DNA of 64,000 nt from Posidonia oceanica (lineage: Eukaryota > Streptophyta > Magnoliopsida > Alismatales > Posidoniaceae), in assembly GCA_037176725.1 (NCBI GenBank), contig JAZBRS010000023.1, forward strand, positions 26,221,001 to 26,285,000, in the 5' to 3' direction. Below, in pieces: positions 1 through 11,320 of this stretch. Below the pieces are notes generated by a model, which searched no databases, was not told the DNA's origin, and saw nothing but the letters and a program-made list of their open reading frames with translations. The position numbers were made by a program, and so were the translations under genes. Within the stretch, counting starts at the first letter, position 1. Each line of letters opens with the position of its first letter.

Positions 1-19
1 GCAAGTCTTTTAGTTAACT

Positions 20-205
20 CCCAGAGCACAATCGGATTACCAAAGCAAAGAATCCTAAAGCACAACAAGATTACCAAGGCGAAGAATCCCGGAGTACAAT
101 CGGATTACCAAAGCAAAGAACCCCAGAGCACAACCGGGTTAGCAAAGCAAACAATCCAAAAGCAGGTACCCCAGAGCACAACCGGATAAACAAAGCCAAG
201 CCAAC
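20..205. repeat. Degenerate tandem repeat, about 34 bp x 5
   Basis: Five imperfect copies of a unit of about 34 bp that starts CCCAGAGCACAATCGGATTA and continues with CAAAGCAAAGAAT. The fourth copy carries an extra 10-15 bp. It sits in the 3' non-coding part of a gypsy element. Confidence 0.75.
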
Positions 206-688
206 GGTATTAGTCGACCCATCGTTCACTAACTCCCGGGTCACGAGACGACGGTCTCTGTCTAGAATGTAGGCAACATTCAATGAAAGGACATCTGATT
301 GTGACTAATAGAGCCAACGCGGCTAGCAGAGAAGAGATCAATCCCCTTTTGCCTGGGAGCATCATGGACCTCTCGCTCACCAAGCCGCGTGTCATAAGAC
401 GACGGTCCCTGTGGAGAGTGTAGGCTACACTTGATGAAAGGGCACCTCATTATAAAAAAATTACATTCACGGATGTGTCAGTCCACCTTAGGTGGTGAGA
501 AAAATTCCTGAGCCAACCCGGTATACAAATTGAAGCCGGTAGTGATGGAGGAACCTCATTATCTAGGGTCATGCATTGCATATCATGATCATCTCCTTTG
601 CATTCCCTGCCTGCACGCATCGATGCATAATGCATTGCATTGCATTCGCATTGAGTGGTCGTCGGAAACATTAGCTATCCATCTTTTA

Positions 689-862
689 AGTTTGACCCCT
701 ACGAGCAACCCCCATGGCAAGTCTTTTAGTTTGACCTCACGGGCAATCCCCATGGCAGTGTCTTTTTTAGTTCGACCCCTGCAGACAATCCTCGCAGTTA
801 TGTCTTTAGTTTGTTCCCCTTGGTCAATCCCCTTGGCCGTGTTTTCTAGCTGACCCTTTTTG
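689..862. repeat. Degenerate tandem repeat, about 39-45 bp x 4
   Basis: Four units start AGTTTGACC or AGTTCGACC and contain a core like GGGCAATCCCCATGGC, followed by a T-rich end. The copies are diverged but the order of sub-motifs is kept. Confidence 0.65.
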
Positions 863-976
863 TGTCTCGTCCAAGTATGGTGGCGGCAGGCATTGGATTT
901 CATTTAGGATCTCTAGCTAGCGCCACACAGGGGTATCGTCTCGCCTTGTAGACAGCTTCGTGCCGAAGCCATCTTC

Positions 977-988
977 AAGGAGGGGTAA
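977..988 (+). promoter_or_regulatory. Polypurine tract of gypsy element
   Basis: AAGGAGGGGTAA lies directly before the LTR start TGTAGATACCCC at 991. The same arrangement (AGGGAGGGGCATC then TATAGAC or TGTAGAG) recurs at 3517 and 16428. It would prime plus-strand DNA synthesis. Confidence 0.65.
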
Positions 989-990
989 TC

Positions 991-2705
991 TGTAGATACC
1001 CCATTTTGGCACTCCCATCATGGTAATGTAGTTTGTTGCATTAGGTCACCTCTAGAAGCTCTTTGCCTAGCTCAAGTACTCTCATCTAACTTATTGACAC
1101 TTGTCCCTGTGATTGAGAGGCCAAAATTGGCAAGTTTGCATTTGAGTGTGTTGGACGCTAGATATCATAGCTTCCAACGTTGGACGTTGTGAACAACAAC
1201 GTTCAACAACTTGGTTTTCTGTTTCCCCAAACTTGCCTTATTTGACTAAAGTCAAAGTCTGTGTTTTGCTTCCACTAGAGGTCCTTTGATCAGTCAAGGC
1301 TTTAATTGGCCTTAATGATCATTAATCAGCCACTTATTGAGGAAAATTCTTTGATCCTGGCATCTTTGCCTCGAAGGGTCGTTGGATGCCAGATGTCTGT
1401 GGATGTAGATTTGGGGGGTATTTGAATGAAGATGCCGGCGCTTCCACAACGTCGACAACTTGATGTGATCGCCACTCGTCGATGGACTGACAAGACGCCT
1501 TGGGGGAGATGATGAGGATGTGGGTACTCGAATCACTAGATCGACGGCAGGATGTCGTCTAGCGGCTTCCTCATGTCACGTAAGCATTTCCTTTCCTTCA
1601 AAACAGATAAACAAAAACAAGAGATCTAGATAAGTTGGTGTGTAGTAAATGATAACAAAGAAGAACAGAGAATAATAGAAACAAATAAATCTAATACTAA
1701 CCGAGGGTTGTTCCCCGCATGCATATGTTATGGGTCCTATTTTAAGGAATGCAATATGAAATGTAATGAAAAAGATTGGAATAAGATACTCCCTTCACCG
1801 TCGTGCTGTATGCAGTGGAGTAAGGAAGTTGAGGCACAGTTGGAGCTCCGGCTATGTTCAAGATCTCTGGGATCAAAGTTGGGACTGTGGAAGCTAGGAT
1901 TTCTCTTTTGGAAGTGTGGATGTTAGGGTTTCTGGATTGGAAACTCTAACTCTTTGAAGGTGGAAGCTTAAAAGAAATCTGAAGGAAATCTCTCTCTTGA
2001 GCTCTCCAAAATAGGTTTTTTTCTCACAATTTGCCGGGAGTTCAAACACTGACCCACGGGGTCTATTTATAGACTCCAAGGGTGTGGGTGGTTGACACAG
2101 AAGTTTCTAGAAGAAAAGTTATAGTTATGGTCAGTCGCCGCATAGGTAAGCGACTATGACCAGCAACCGCTCAAGCAATCGTGGGAAAACCATGGAAATT
2201 CGGTTGAGGGAGGCCACGATCACTAGTCGCCTGTTAAGTTGGCGCCTAGGAGTCAAGGGGATCGTGGGGAAAAACCGTGGCAGTTCCACGACCATTAGTC
2301 GCCTATTAGGTCGGTCCCTAGCCCTCGAGGGGATCGTGGGAAACAACCGCCAAAAATAACCATTCGATTCGGTTAATGGAGCCCACGACAGTTAGTCGCC
2401 GCCTAGAGTGGCGCCTAACTTAATCGCCGCCTAGATGAAATCATGAAGACATCTTCTCTAACTCAAATCTGTCACTAATCTGAGTAGAAATGAAGGGATA
2501 CTCAAGGTACTCGAACTTGTTGTGAGTCTGAGTGCGTCAGCTCTACCACAGCCAACAACCTGAGTCAAGTAGGATCAAGCGATGCTTTGAAGAAATCATG
2601 GAAAACCTAGGAAATGTGTTATCAACACTTAGACATGTGATTTGGGTGCCTCAGAAGTTCCTGTCCTCTATGATCTCTGGAAAATGCGAAAATGGGATAT
2701 CTACA
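991..2705 (+). mobile_element. Gypsy LTR, family A copy 1 (3' LTR)
   Basis: The LTR starts TGTAGATACCCCATTTTGGC just after a polypurine tract and ends GGGATATCTACA at 2705, giving 1715 bp. The ends are unusually long inverted repeats. The part from about 1590 onward matches 27505-29134 in order and wording, including shared phrases around TTCCCC(G/A)CATGCATATG and the final GCGAAAATGGGATATCTACA. It carries TTGGAC/AACGTTCAAC words near its start (1145-1212) and GTCGCC/GGCGCCTA words at 2130-2430. Sequence after 2705 belongs to a different element, so this copy is the 3' LTR of an element inserted there; the left target duplication is outside the window. Confidence 0.7.
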
Positions 2706-2975
2706 ATGTCTAGTAACCATCACATTCCGGCTGATGCTCCGAAACCATCTATCCTTCCGGCTGATGCTCCGAAACCATCTATCCTTCTGGTTGATAAGTC
2801 CGATATTCTATCACCCACAATTGCACCTTTCGGCTGATGTCCAGTAACCATCTATCCTTCTGGCTGATGTTCTGAAACCATCTATCCTTCCGACTGATGC
2901 TCCGAAACCATCTATCCTCCTGGTTGATGATCCAAAACTCATCACCTCTGGCCGATAAGTCCGAAAACTTATCAC
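2706..2975. repeat. Tandem array of about 33 bp, hairpin-like units x 8
   Basis: Units resemble CCGGCTGATGCTCCGAAACC followed by ATCTATCCTT. In most units a GATG or GATA arm is followed some 8-12 bases later by its complement (GATG...CATC; GATAAGT...ACTTATC; GATGA...TCATC). The arms differ between units but stay complementary. Confidence 0.7.
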
Positions 2976-3516
2976 CTCCTTTGCGCGACTTTTGTTCCAG
3001 GAAGACGAAGTCCCGCATACCTTCTCGACAGGAGAAGACCCCCCTCTCCTCTCGCGTTTTGAGATTTCTTTTGCCCCTTTTTTGCACGGCTCTAGCCACT
3101 TCACTTGCTTCCTCGGAGGGGGACAAGCTATCTCTCCCCCCTCTCTAGGCTGGCAGCCCTCACTACCTAGATGACAAGTTCGTTACTCTTGTCTGGCGCC
3201 CCTTCTGCGTAAAGTTGGACTAACTGCCAAACTTTCGCATTACACTGCAACTTTCCTTTTAGCATCCTTTCGCATCAACCCTGCACTGCTTTATTTATAA
3301 CATTGCGTGTTAAATAATTGCATTAGCATGCATTGCATCGCATCAGCATTCGCATCTGCATCTGCATGTTGCATTACGGCAACGAGTCGCAACTTTTGGT
3401 GCATCCGTCGAATAAGTGACTCACGCCAATAGCAATTTGTGCTCTTACCGGTGTCGAATGGGGTGTCTACAGATGCCCCTCCCTAAGCCACGGTCTCACT
3501 ACGCTTGACCTCGCTC

Positions 3517-3527
3517 AGGGAGGGGCA
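3517..3527 (+). promoter_or_regulatory. Polypurine tract of gypsy element B
   Basis: AGGGAGGGGCA precedes the LTR start at 3530. A longer identical context (CTCGCTCAGGGAGGGGCATC) is found at 16421-16440 before another LTR. Confidence 0.7.
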
Positions 3528-3529
3528 TC

Positions 3530-6485
3530 TATAGACACCCCATTTTGACAGGCTTTTGTTGGAGAATTTCTGGAAGTTGGCTCAAAAGAAGGTGCGACAA
3601 ATCCATGTCAAAACCCTACCCAAAACAATCCAACTCCATTTCCCAAACCTAATTCAAAATCCAATTGAAAAACCCAACCCAAACCTAACCAAAAATAAAC
3701 CCAAAATAAGCCAAATCCCATTTCATAACCTAACCTAACCCTTCAACCAAGCCCAAGCCTATTTTCAGCCCAGCAACTGAATTACACGTTTAGGCGCCGC
3801 ATGCACAGGCGACTGAAAGCTGAACTCTGTCGCCAGTACTCGTGGCAACCGAGTTAGGCACCAGGTGCTGCGGCGACTCAGCTGTAAATCAGTCCACCGC
3901 CCAAGCTCCCCTGCCACGACTGCTGCCGGTCGTCGACCTCCTGCAACGTACGTCCCCTCCGCACTTACTCGCCACTACCTCCACGCGCTACAAGCCAAGC
4001 GCCACTTACTCCCTGCCACCGGTCACCCTCGCCACCGGTGGCCAACCCGCACTCACAGCCTCTCACTGGTGCGGCCGTCCACCTCCCTGCCACCGACGAC
4101 TTCGTCGTCCCCCCTATGCACTGCACTTACTTCCTTGGCCTCTGAACCTCTCTCACACACTCTCACTGCCACCACCTCTGTGCTTGTCAGATCTCTCCAC
4201 CCTCGAGCGTAGTGGAACCCATCGAACAAAACCCACCTCCACCACCATTTTCACCTGGATGATACACAATTCACAAGCCCTCCTCTCCTCCTCCTTTGCT
4301 TCCAGAGCGCAATTGAGAGCCCAGAGAGCCTCCCCAATCCATCCTTGTGTGATCCCAGCATTTCCAGAGCACTTCCAAGCCTTCTCCGCGCCGTGCCACA
4401 CCTTCTTCCCCAACTCCGGCAAGCACTCCGGCCTTAGCCTGCCAGCTCCGGCAACACCACAAGAGGTAAGCCTCCAACTGCATTGTAGGTTTAAGGGTCC
4501 GGGAAACTTCTCGGACCTCTCCCTTCTCTTCTTAGATAGCAAGCTCTCCTCCCCGCATCCTTGGCCGACCCAACGGCCTCGGCCGTTTGCCAACGCCGGT
4601 GAGGTGCCGACGAAGGCGGGACGGAGGCATAGACCTCCCTCCTTGGCTCTGGGATGCACCCTCGCATCCTCCTCCGCGCCCAGAAGCTTCACAGCCCTCT
4701 CCTCACGCACTCGGCCACTCCTATGGCCGGAGCTCAACGAATGATGGTGGCGAAATGGGGCGGGGATGGGTGGACCACCTCGGACCACCATTCTCCACAC
4801 CGAGGGTATGATTGGGTTCCCAGAAGCGTCGTCAAGCTTCCCCGACCCTCACCAGTATTTTAGGCTTCGCCACTACGGCGAATTATGGCGTTGAAGTCCG
4901 ACCATCGGACTGCCAGGTCAGGCACCAGCTTAGGCGGGAACTGCCTGCAACACAACCTATCTGTCGGCCCGACTTTGAGGCGTTGCTCCGACCACCTCAA
5001 GGTCCCATCATGCTTTTTTAATATATGCTTTTAATCTCTGATGAATGGTCTTTATGCCTGTGTGAATGGTTTCCTATTTTGCTTGCTTGTAAGATATCGC
5101 GGCCGAGAACTTGGCTGTCTAGGCAACCTCAGTTGCAGTCCTACCGTCGGTCCAACCGGCGACTAGGCTGCAACTCAAGCCAGTCCTCCAGCCAACTTCC
5201 AACCGCGATATCTTACAACTCACTTATCCATTTCGTTTGATTTTTGCTTCCTTAGGATCGTGGATGTTTGATCTGTGTGCCTATGTGAATGTTTTTCTGT
5301 TTCATTTGCTCGTGAGTCCTAGATCAGGCCATGAAGCTGGCTATTCGAGCAACTTGAGTTGCAGGCCTGCCGCCAGTCCAACCGGCGACTCGGCTGCAAC
5401 TCAAGCCAGTCCTCCGGCCATTATATCTTGTGACTCACACACCCTTTTTGTGATCTGAATGCATGCTTTTGTTCCGTGTTGAGACAGCTTTAGCTCCACG
5501 AGGTTCATTTCCAATTCTACTGTGATTGTCTTGCTGATTTTTGGCGATGAAAGCCTCTGCTTGGGAGGTCTGCTAATGGCAAAGCCGCCTGACGTAGCGG
5601 CGACTGGCCCAGGACGCCGCTCTCTGTAGTGGCTGGGTTGGTTGCTGTCGTCACCGGCGACACACTTGCAGTCCAAGCAGCTAGCGAGCCACTAGTTTTC
5701 CACCACATCGCTTTGCTTTTCTGACTTGTTTTATGCAGATCTTGTTGCCAAGCATGCTAGCTTCAATTCCCAGTTTTTGATCTTTAATTTCGCATTGTTT
5801 TCGCGCCTCGATCGTGGCAGCAGCCGCTGCTGTGTGGGGAGCTGGTTCTGCTGTCTGCTGCCTGCCTCACTGATGACTGGCACAGGCACCGCCCAGACCA
5901 GCGACCAAGCCTTGATCCAGACAGAGCGTTGAACTATCGTTTTTGTCGCCTTCCGCTTGTTTCCTTCGATGCTTCTGTTTTCAGTTTGCTCTCCTTTTGT
6001 TTATCGCCATTTTGCAATGCCTCGATTTCGCTTATTTTGCTTTTAAACAAGGTTTGCTAAGCTTTGCATGGTTTATTGCATCCTGCATACCGCCTTAGGG
6101 CCCATATAAATCAATATTCATTTGCCAACATTTTGCCATACTATAGCGGATCAGTTAGAGAGACCTATTCCTCAGGCGTGTCGGGGGTGCCTAACACCTT
6201 CCTCGCACGTAACAGGAGTCCTTGCCCTTTCTCTGGACCGCATTGACTTTGTGTCATCCATTTGCATGTTCTTTACATGGTTTTCCTAGTTTTCCCGATT
6301 TAATAAATTAGGTGGCGACTCCCTTTCTTTGACTTTACTTTCCTTTTACGTTTGCCTCTGTTTTCCAATGTTTTCGAGTCAAAGATCCCTCCTCGGAACC
6401 AACCGCTAATAGTGAACCTAATCTCGATCGGTGCATGCGAGCTCTGGCATCGTGCATGTACGATCCAAGTTTCGGGATTACTACA
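3530..6485 (+). mobile_element. Gypsy LTR, family B copy 1 (3' LTR)
   Basis: The LTR starts TATAGACACCCCATTTTGAC after a polypurine tract; the first G of the usual TG appears mutated. It ends CGGGATTACTACA at 6485, about 2956 bp. It contains degenerate CCTAACC/CCCAAACC repeats (3605-3745), GGCGAC/TAGGCGCC words (3790-3880, 5150-5165, 5380-5395, 5600, 5654) and a GC-rich leader with a possible splice donor at 4465. The conserved block GGGGTGCCTAACACCTTCC lies at 6186 and TGGCGACTCC near 6313. It abuts, without spacer, a minus-strand gag fragment, which is its insertion target. Long frames inside it (for example 3842-4744) look like GC-rich non-coding DNA. Confidence 0.7.
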
Positions 6486-7518
6486 GTAAGGAAGCTTTCT
6501 CGAATCTTATCAAAGCTGCTGAGATCTTCCTTGGAGAGGGTGAGGAACCAGTCCATGGGTTCGCCCTCTAGTGAATAGAAAAACAAATGTATAACGAGCC
6601 CTAGGTCATAGAAGTAAGGGGTTGACTCCATTTGGAACCGCACAAGATGACTGTGTGGGTTAGTGGTTCCATCGAACTTAGGAGTCTTCGGGTATTTGAA
6701 ACCCAGGGGAAGTATAAAAAGGGGAAACCGGCTCATGTCAAAGTTTGCCAGAGCCTGGGTGTGTACCTCTTGTGCGCTGAGCACTTTCCTCATCTCATCT
6801 AGATTTACCTTCCTGACCGCTAGGGTTGGGATGTGTGAGTCAGATGCTTGACGATTGAGCTGCTGATGATGGTAGCCGCCACAAAAATATTGAGGTGCGA
6901 CTGGCTCATGTTGCGAGAGAAGTGCTTGATGGAGGTGGTATTCCGGTAGGGGCTGGTTGCCGACTGTCGGTGCTCGAAGAAGAGGTTCCTGGTGCCCGAA
7001 GGGCGGATCGACTCTTTCTCTGTACTCGCCATGTGGAATTTGAGGTTGTTCCTGGATCAAGGGGTTTGTCATTGTCTTGTAAACACCGTTGGGCATTGTA
7101 CCTTACCCTTGGTGATTTGTGTCCAGCGGTGGGTTTCCAAATTGTCCCTGGTGTAGTTCGTCAGGGATATGGTCTGCAGCGGGCCTTCGTTGCCTTTCAC
7201 TAAGGGGGGTGGCTCTTGGAGATTTGTATTTTGGCACAGCCCCATTGAGGCGGGTGCATCATTGTTTAAAAACTGATATATGGCTCTGTACTGGATTGAG
7301 TCAGGGTCTAGGGCTTCTCCGGTGATAGGATGGTAGATAATGAGGGTAGGCTCTTCTCCTGATACACTGGCCATCTCTGACCTTTCTCTTTCTGGTCTTG
7401 ATTGGTTGGCTTTAGCAATCTGGTTTATCATTGTAGCAGCTTGAAGGAGGATATCTGCCTCAAGGGTGTAGAACACTGAGAAACAGGCGTTCAACGTTGA
7501 ACGCAGGATGTCTGGCAT
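6486..7518 (-). pseudogene. Gypsy gag fragment (minus strand), truncated by LTR insertion
   Basis: Two overlapping minus-strand frames (7518-7069, then 7096 to the junction at 6486) read as one retrotransposon capsid protein with a frameshift near 7080. Recognisable parts include FKYPKTPKFDGTTNPHSHL and EPMDWFLTLSKEDLSSFDKI, typical of the plant Retrotrans_gag domain. The frame is cut exactly where the LTR of element B ends (6485), so element B landed inside this gag and the rest of the host element lies further left. Upstream (higher coordinates) the sequence runs into an LTR-like block, so the N-terminus is uncertain; a start near 7430 (MINQIAKANQ) is as likely as 7518. Its product would have formed the virus-like particle; it is dead here. 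Confidence 0.7.
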
Positions 7519-10299
7519 TCAACGGCCTCAGCAGCACTTTTCAGTTTTCTTTCTTCCCTTTCTCTTCTCTTTTCTTTCTATTTTTCTCTTCTTCTTCTTT
7601 TCTTTTTCTTTTTTTCTTTCCTTTTATTTTGCTCTTTTTTTTTTGGTTTTTCTTTTCTGTTTTTTTCTTTTTTTTTGCTCTAAATGGGGGAGAATTACAA
7701 GTAATACACTTGGAAGGAAATAAAATTTACAAAAGATTTTAGTGACCTAATACAAGTTTCTAGGAAGGAAATTAAAATTTTAAAAACTAGAATACCAGTT
7801 TCTGCTTTAAACGTCCTGTAGCATATAGTCAATCATCAGGAAACAGAAAAAATAAAACAAATCAACAGACAAAGTGTTGAACGCGTGACCTGGGCCGTTC
7901 AACGTAGAACGTAGGTTTCTACGCGTTCAACACTTCTGTGTCAGACAGCTGCACAATCACACTTTCAGACAGCGTTTAGCAGTTGTTTTTTTTGTTTTCG
8001 CTTGATTATGATTGTTTTAATCTTTGTGGCTCTCAGGGTGCCTAAAGCTTAGGTATGGCTTTCTTTGGGGTTTATCTAGGGATCCTCACAAATAAGATAA
8101 AATCTTCTTCTTGGTATTGCCCCCTACCTCAACTCCTAAGGATGTTAGGGAGAGCCCGAGCACACTTAGATCCCTACCCTATAAAGGTAGAGCCCAGCGT
8201 ACTCAGGATTAGTTTGGGTCCCTCGTGTTTCAAGCACATGCAAACCACAAAAGGGGGAGGGAGAATGCAAATCAATACTTGAGGTTCTAACTTACTTTCA
8301 CAAGAGCCAAGGGAAAGAAAAGTATCCCTTGTGAAAGAAAATGACAACACAAACACCTTTCTTAAGCCCTTTTGCAACAGAGGTGCTTAAGACTTAAGCG
8401 GTTATTTATGTAACCCAAGAGAAGACACAAACAGATTAGTTCCCGTGTAAGGCCATGCAAGTCATAGAGGAAACTTGTTTTTTTTTTTTGAAAAGCATCC
8501 AAAGATTAAGGTTCCGGTCCCTACGGCAAAGCTGATCACTTCACACCTTGCTCCTTGGGCCAGTTATAAAAAGAAAACAAAGAAAAATTCGAAAAACAGA
8601 AGAGTCTCTGTTCAGCGTTGTTGAATGCTGAGACTAGGCCATTCAATGTTGTACGCTCAGAGTCAGGCATTTAACGTACTGACAGAGAGTTTTTAGAAAG
8701 CAGTGATTTTTAATTAACCACCCCCACTCCCGAGAATCATAGAGAAAAGGGGGGTGATTTCATGTATTTTCAACATAGAAAAACTAAAAAAAAAACAAAA
8801 ATGAGTTGTGGTACCTCAAAACACTATGAGGAATTTCGCCACAAATTCATAAAATCCGCAAAAAAAAAAATAGAAAAATGCAAGGAAAAGAATAGAAGAA
8901 GAAGAGGATGCTCACCTTAGCACAGGGGCACTTTTAGCCGTCCCATCGTGATCGTCATTCTGTGGATATTGGGGTTTTGAGAGGAGAAAAGCGTTTTTGT
9001 GTGTTTGTTGCTTTCTCGGCGTCTCCTTCTGTTTGTATTCGATCTCGCCACTCCACGAGTGATGAGGTCGATGTGATCACCACTCTCGGTTTGCTTGCGC
9101 TGGCCCTCGAGATGCCTAGGGAGATTGATCAGTGTGGGTTCAGCTACCTTGGGACAACGCCAGCGTCGCCCAAGGGTGCCCGTGCTTGGTTAGCTTCTTC
9201 TTCTTCTTCTTTTCCTTGCAAAACAGTGTTAGAGATGTGGATTAATATGGTGTAGTAAATTATCCCAAAATAAAACTAAAAACCAACATAAACTAATCAA
9301 AAAAGTACTTACCCAAGGGGTTTTATCCCCCCGATTGCAACTAAATATGAGTATGCTTAGCTACAACAATATGTAAAATGACATGCAATATGCAAAATAC
9401 TAAGGAAGAAAACCCCTTTTAATCTAAGAAATGTGATGTGCTGACGTGACGTGGTCGGAGAAAGAAGAAGGCAAGCTCTTTGGCTCTCTCTTTTTCTCCA
9501 ATTTCTCTCTTCAAATTCGTGTCCACTCTAATTTTCGGTCTTCCCAACTTCCCCGATCCCCACATCCGTCCCCCTCAAGGCTGGGGTACCCCTGCTTTTA
9601 TAGAAGCAGGGGAGGAACAATTATGAGTTAAAGGGGTCAACTCAGCAAAAGTTTCCAAAACAGAAGTGTTGAACGCTGATTTCTCTGCGTTCAATGTTGA
9701 AGGCAGGAAACCTAGCGTTCAACGGCCACCCGTGCTCTAGCTGCTAAGGATAAAGAATATTCTCCAATAATTGTTGATTGACATAGATTAAGCCAGTTTT
9801 AATTGGTTTGACTGGTCAACAAACTCCAGATAAAACAAAGAAATGGATTTCAACTCTAGCCAAAAAAGAAAAGTTGGTCTAGCAAATTGCCGTCGTAGAA
9901 CGCTTGGAACCCAGCGTTCTACGTTGAACATTGGAAACCCAGCATTCAACGACCACCCGAAGTACAGTTGTGGATTTGGAGGAATAATCAGCAATTAAAG
10001 GTGGATAAATGCTAATTAACTCAAGATTTGGCCACTCACTTGATCAATGGGCTTTCAGAAGTGGAAAATAATTTGGCTTTCAACGTAGAACGCTTGATAT
10101 CCAACGTTCAATGTAGAACGCTATATTTTAGACGTCTAACGTTGAAAACCTAGAACTGTGCGTTCAACACCCCAGATATGCAATTGGCCCGAATGAGAAC
10201 ACTTGGATTGAGAGATAAGCCTTGAGAGGCGAACTGAACATGATATGGTGCAAAGAGGTTTCATGATGATGAGGGGAGTGCCAAAATGGGATATCTACA
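7467..10299 (+). mobile_element. Gypsy LTR-like block, 5' boundary uncertain
   Basis: The right end is firm: CAAAATGGGATATCTACA at 10299 followed by a primer binding site. The left end is a guess at TGTAGAACAC (7467). The block carries many AACGTTGAACGC/GCGTTCAACG words (7487-7525, 7870-7940, 8610-8680, 9665-9730, 9890-9955, 10078-10170). It has a pyrimidine tract (7535-7680), a stretch at 8960-9230 that might be a leader, and a segment at 9220-9330 loosely matching 1590-1720 of LTR A1. No convincing gene is present. Confidence 0.5.
7535..7680 (+). repeat. Polypyrimidine tract
   Basis: About 145 bases of almost only T and C on the plus strand. It produces spurious Phe/Ser/Leu-rich frames. 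Confidence 0.85.
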
Positions 10300-10300
10300 G

Positions 10301-10318
10301 TGGCGACTCCGCTAGGGA
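10301..10318 (+). promoter_or_regulatory. Primer binding site (tRNA-Arg type) of gypsy element
   Basis: TGGCGACTCCGCTAGGGA begins one base after the LTR end at 10299. A site of this kind, complementary to the 3' end of tRNA-Arg, is reported for Tat/Ogre elements. It marks the start of the internal region of a plus-strand element. Confidence 0.75.
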
Positions 10319-11320
10319 CGCAAGACTCCGGCTTTCGCATTGGCTTTTCGCTTGCATTGGATTTTTGCATTTTTGGTTGCCTTCATATTTATGGATGCTT
10401 TATTCTTGCTTAAATGACATGCTTACATGCCTTTTGAGTGGTGAATTCTTACTTTTACACTATTGCTATACCACCACACGCACATGCCATGCTATGCATG
10501 CCTTTTGATGTGATGAATGTTTCCTTTCACCATCATGCACACAACACTTGCACATGCCTTATACCTTGATGTATTATTGCTTGCATGCCGTGACTTCATG
10601 CCTCTTTCCCCTTTTGCATATGCCATGCCTAGGATATCAGAGACATGTTTGCTTCCCCTTGGTTTAACTTAAAAACTACAAATAAAGCCAAACAATAAAA
10701 CTTAAGCACAACTAGAGCCAAAATTTGCAATTCTCCCCTTTGGCTAAATAAAATGCAATTAAAAAGCACTAAAGCATCCTCGCATGATTGAGCACTTAGA
10801 AAGCATGCATCTTCTCCTCTCTGAGTCCACCCTCAATCTGAAAAGGATAGTCCTGGTCCCTTGTTCCATTGCTTTGGCGTGGGGTGAGTTGGTCGGTTTG
10901 TCCCCCTGTCTGGGGTCGTGTTGGTGTTAATAGAGGGTACAACTCATGCTTTGGTAAGGTCGAGGCTCCTAACGCACCACCCATTACTGCCTGAGCTTTG
11001 GCCAGGATTTAGACAAGAACCTACTTTCTGACCTGAGTCGATAAACCCATACCCTTGTGAGTTTGTCCGAGTATACAGCCTACTCAGTACATACATGGTG
11101 AGAGAGCACATGATAGGACATTCATCTGCGTATATGCCATTCATATCACCATAACCACTTGCATTGCATCTTCTGTTCAAGTCCTAACCTGATTTGCTTT
11201 GCCTGTCCGCAGGTAGGTGCAAGGTCTTCAGTCGAAGATTGAGCGTCTCTATCCCGGGCAGCTCCCCGTGGTCCCCCTCTCTTTTCAGGTTGTTCGTCGC
11301 CTTCAACGATAACTCGTCCT
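10319..11320 (+). mobile_element. 5' untranslated leader of gypsy element
   Basis: Non-coding sequence lies between the primer binding site and gag. It is rich in CATGCC/TTGCATGCC words (10440-10640). I see no gene. This long leader is ordinary for Tat-type elements. Confidence 0.5.

Larger units (their letters stand above)
1..990 (+). mobile_element. 3' internal non-coding region of a Ty3/gypsy (Tat/Ogre-like) element
   Basis: No convincing coding frame is present. The stretch ends in a purine-rich tract immediately before an LTR start, so it is read as the 3' untranslated part of a gypsy element whose body lies left of the window. It holds two tandem arrays (20-205 and 689-862) and a GCAT-rich low-complexity run near 598-660. 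The same GCAT-rich composition recurs before the polypurine tracts at 3517 and 16428, which supports one element superfamily. Assignment to Tat/Ogre is inference from the LTR and primer-site style of the neighbours. Confidence 0.6.
2706..3529 (+). mobile_element. 3' non-coding region of gypsy element B with hairpin array
   Basis: The stretch holds a tandem array (2706-2975), then a segment with GGCTGGCAGCCCTCACTACC that resembles repeats at 15365-15785. A GCAT-rich run (3320-3375) and a block around GTGCATCCG(T/C)CGAATAAGTGAC, shared with 16310-16340, follow. It ends in a polypurine tract (3517-3527, AGGGAGGGGCA). The block order matches the region before the LTR at 16441, so both belong to one family. 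No gene is seen. Confidence 0.6.

Noticed and set aside
1708..3174. Short frames of 60-115 codons
   Set aside because: Within LTR A1 and the hairpin array; no domain and no consistent frame between copies.
3842..4800. Open frames of 300 codons (plus) and 215 codons (minus)
   Set aside because: They lie within an LTR in GC-rich DNA, overlap on both strands, have no known domain, and the same leader in sister LTRs is not open.
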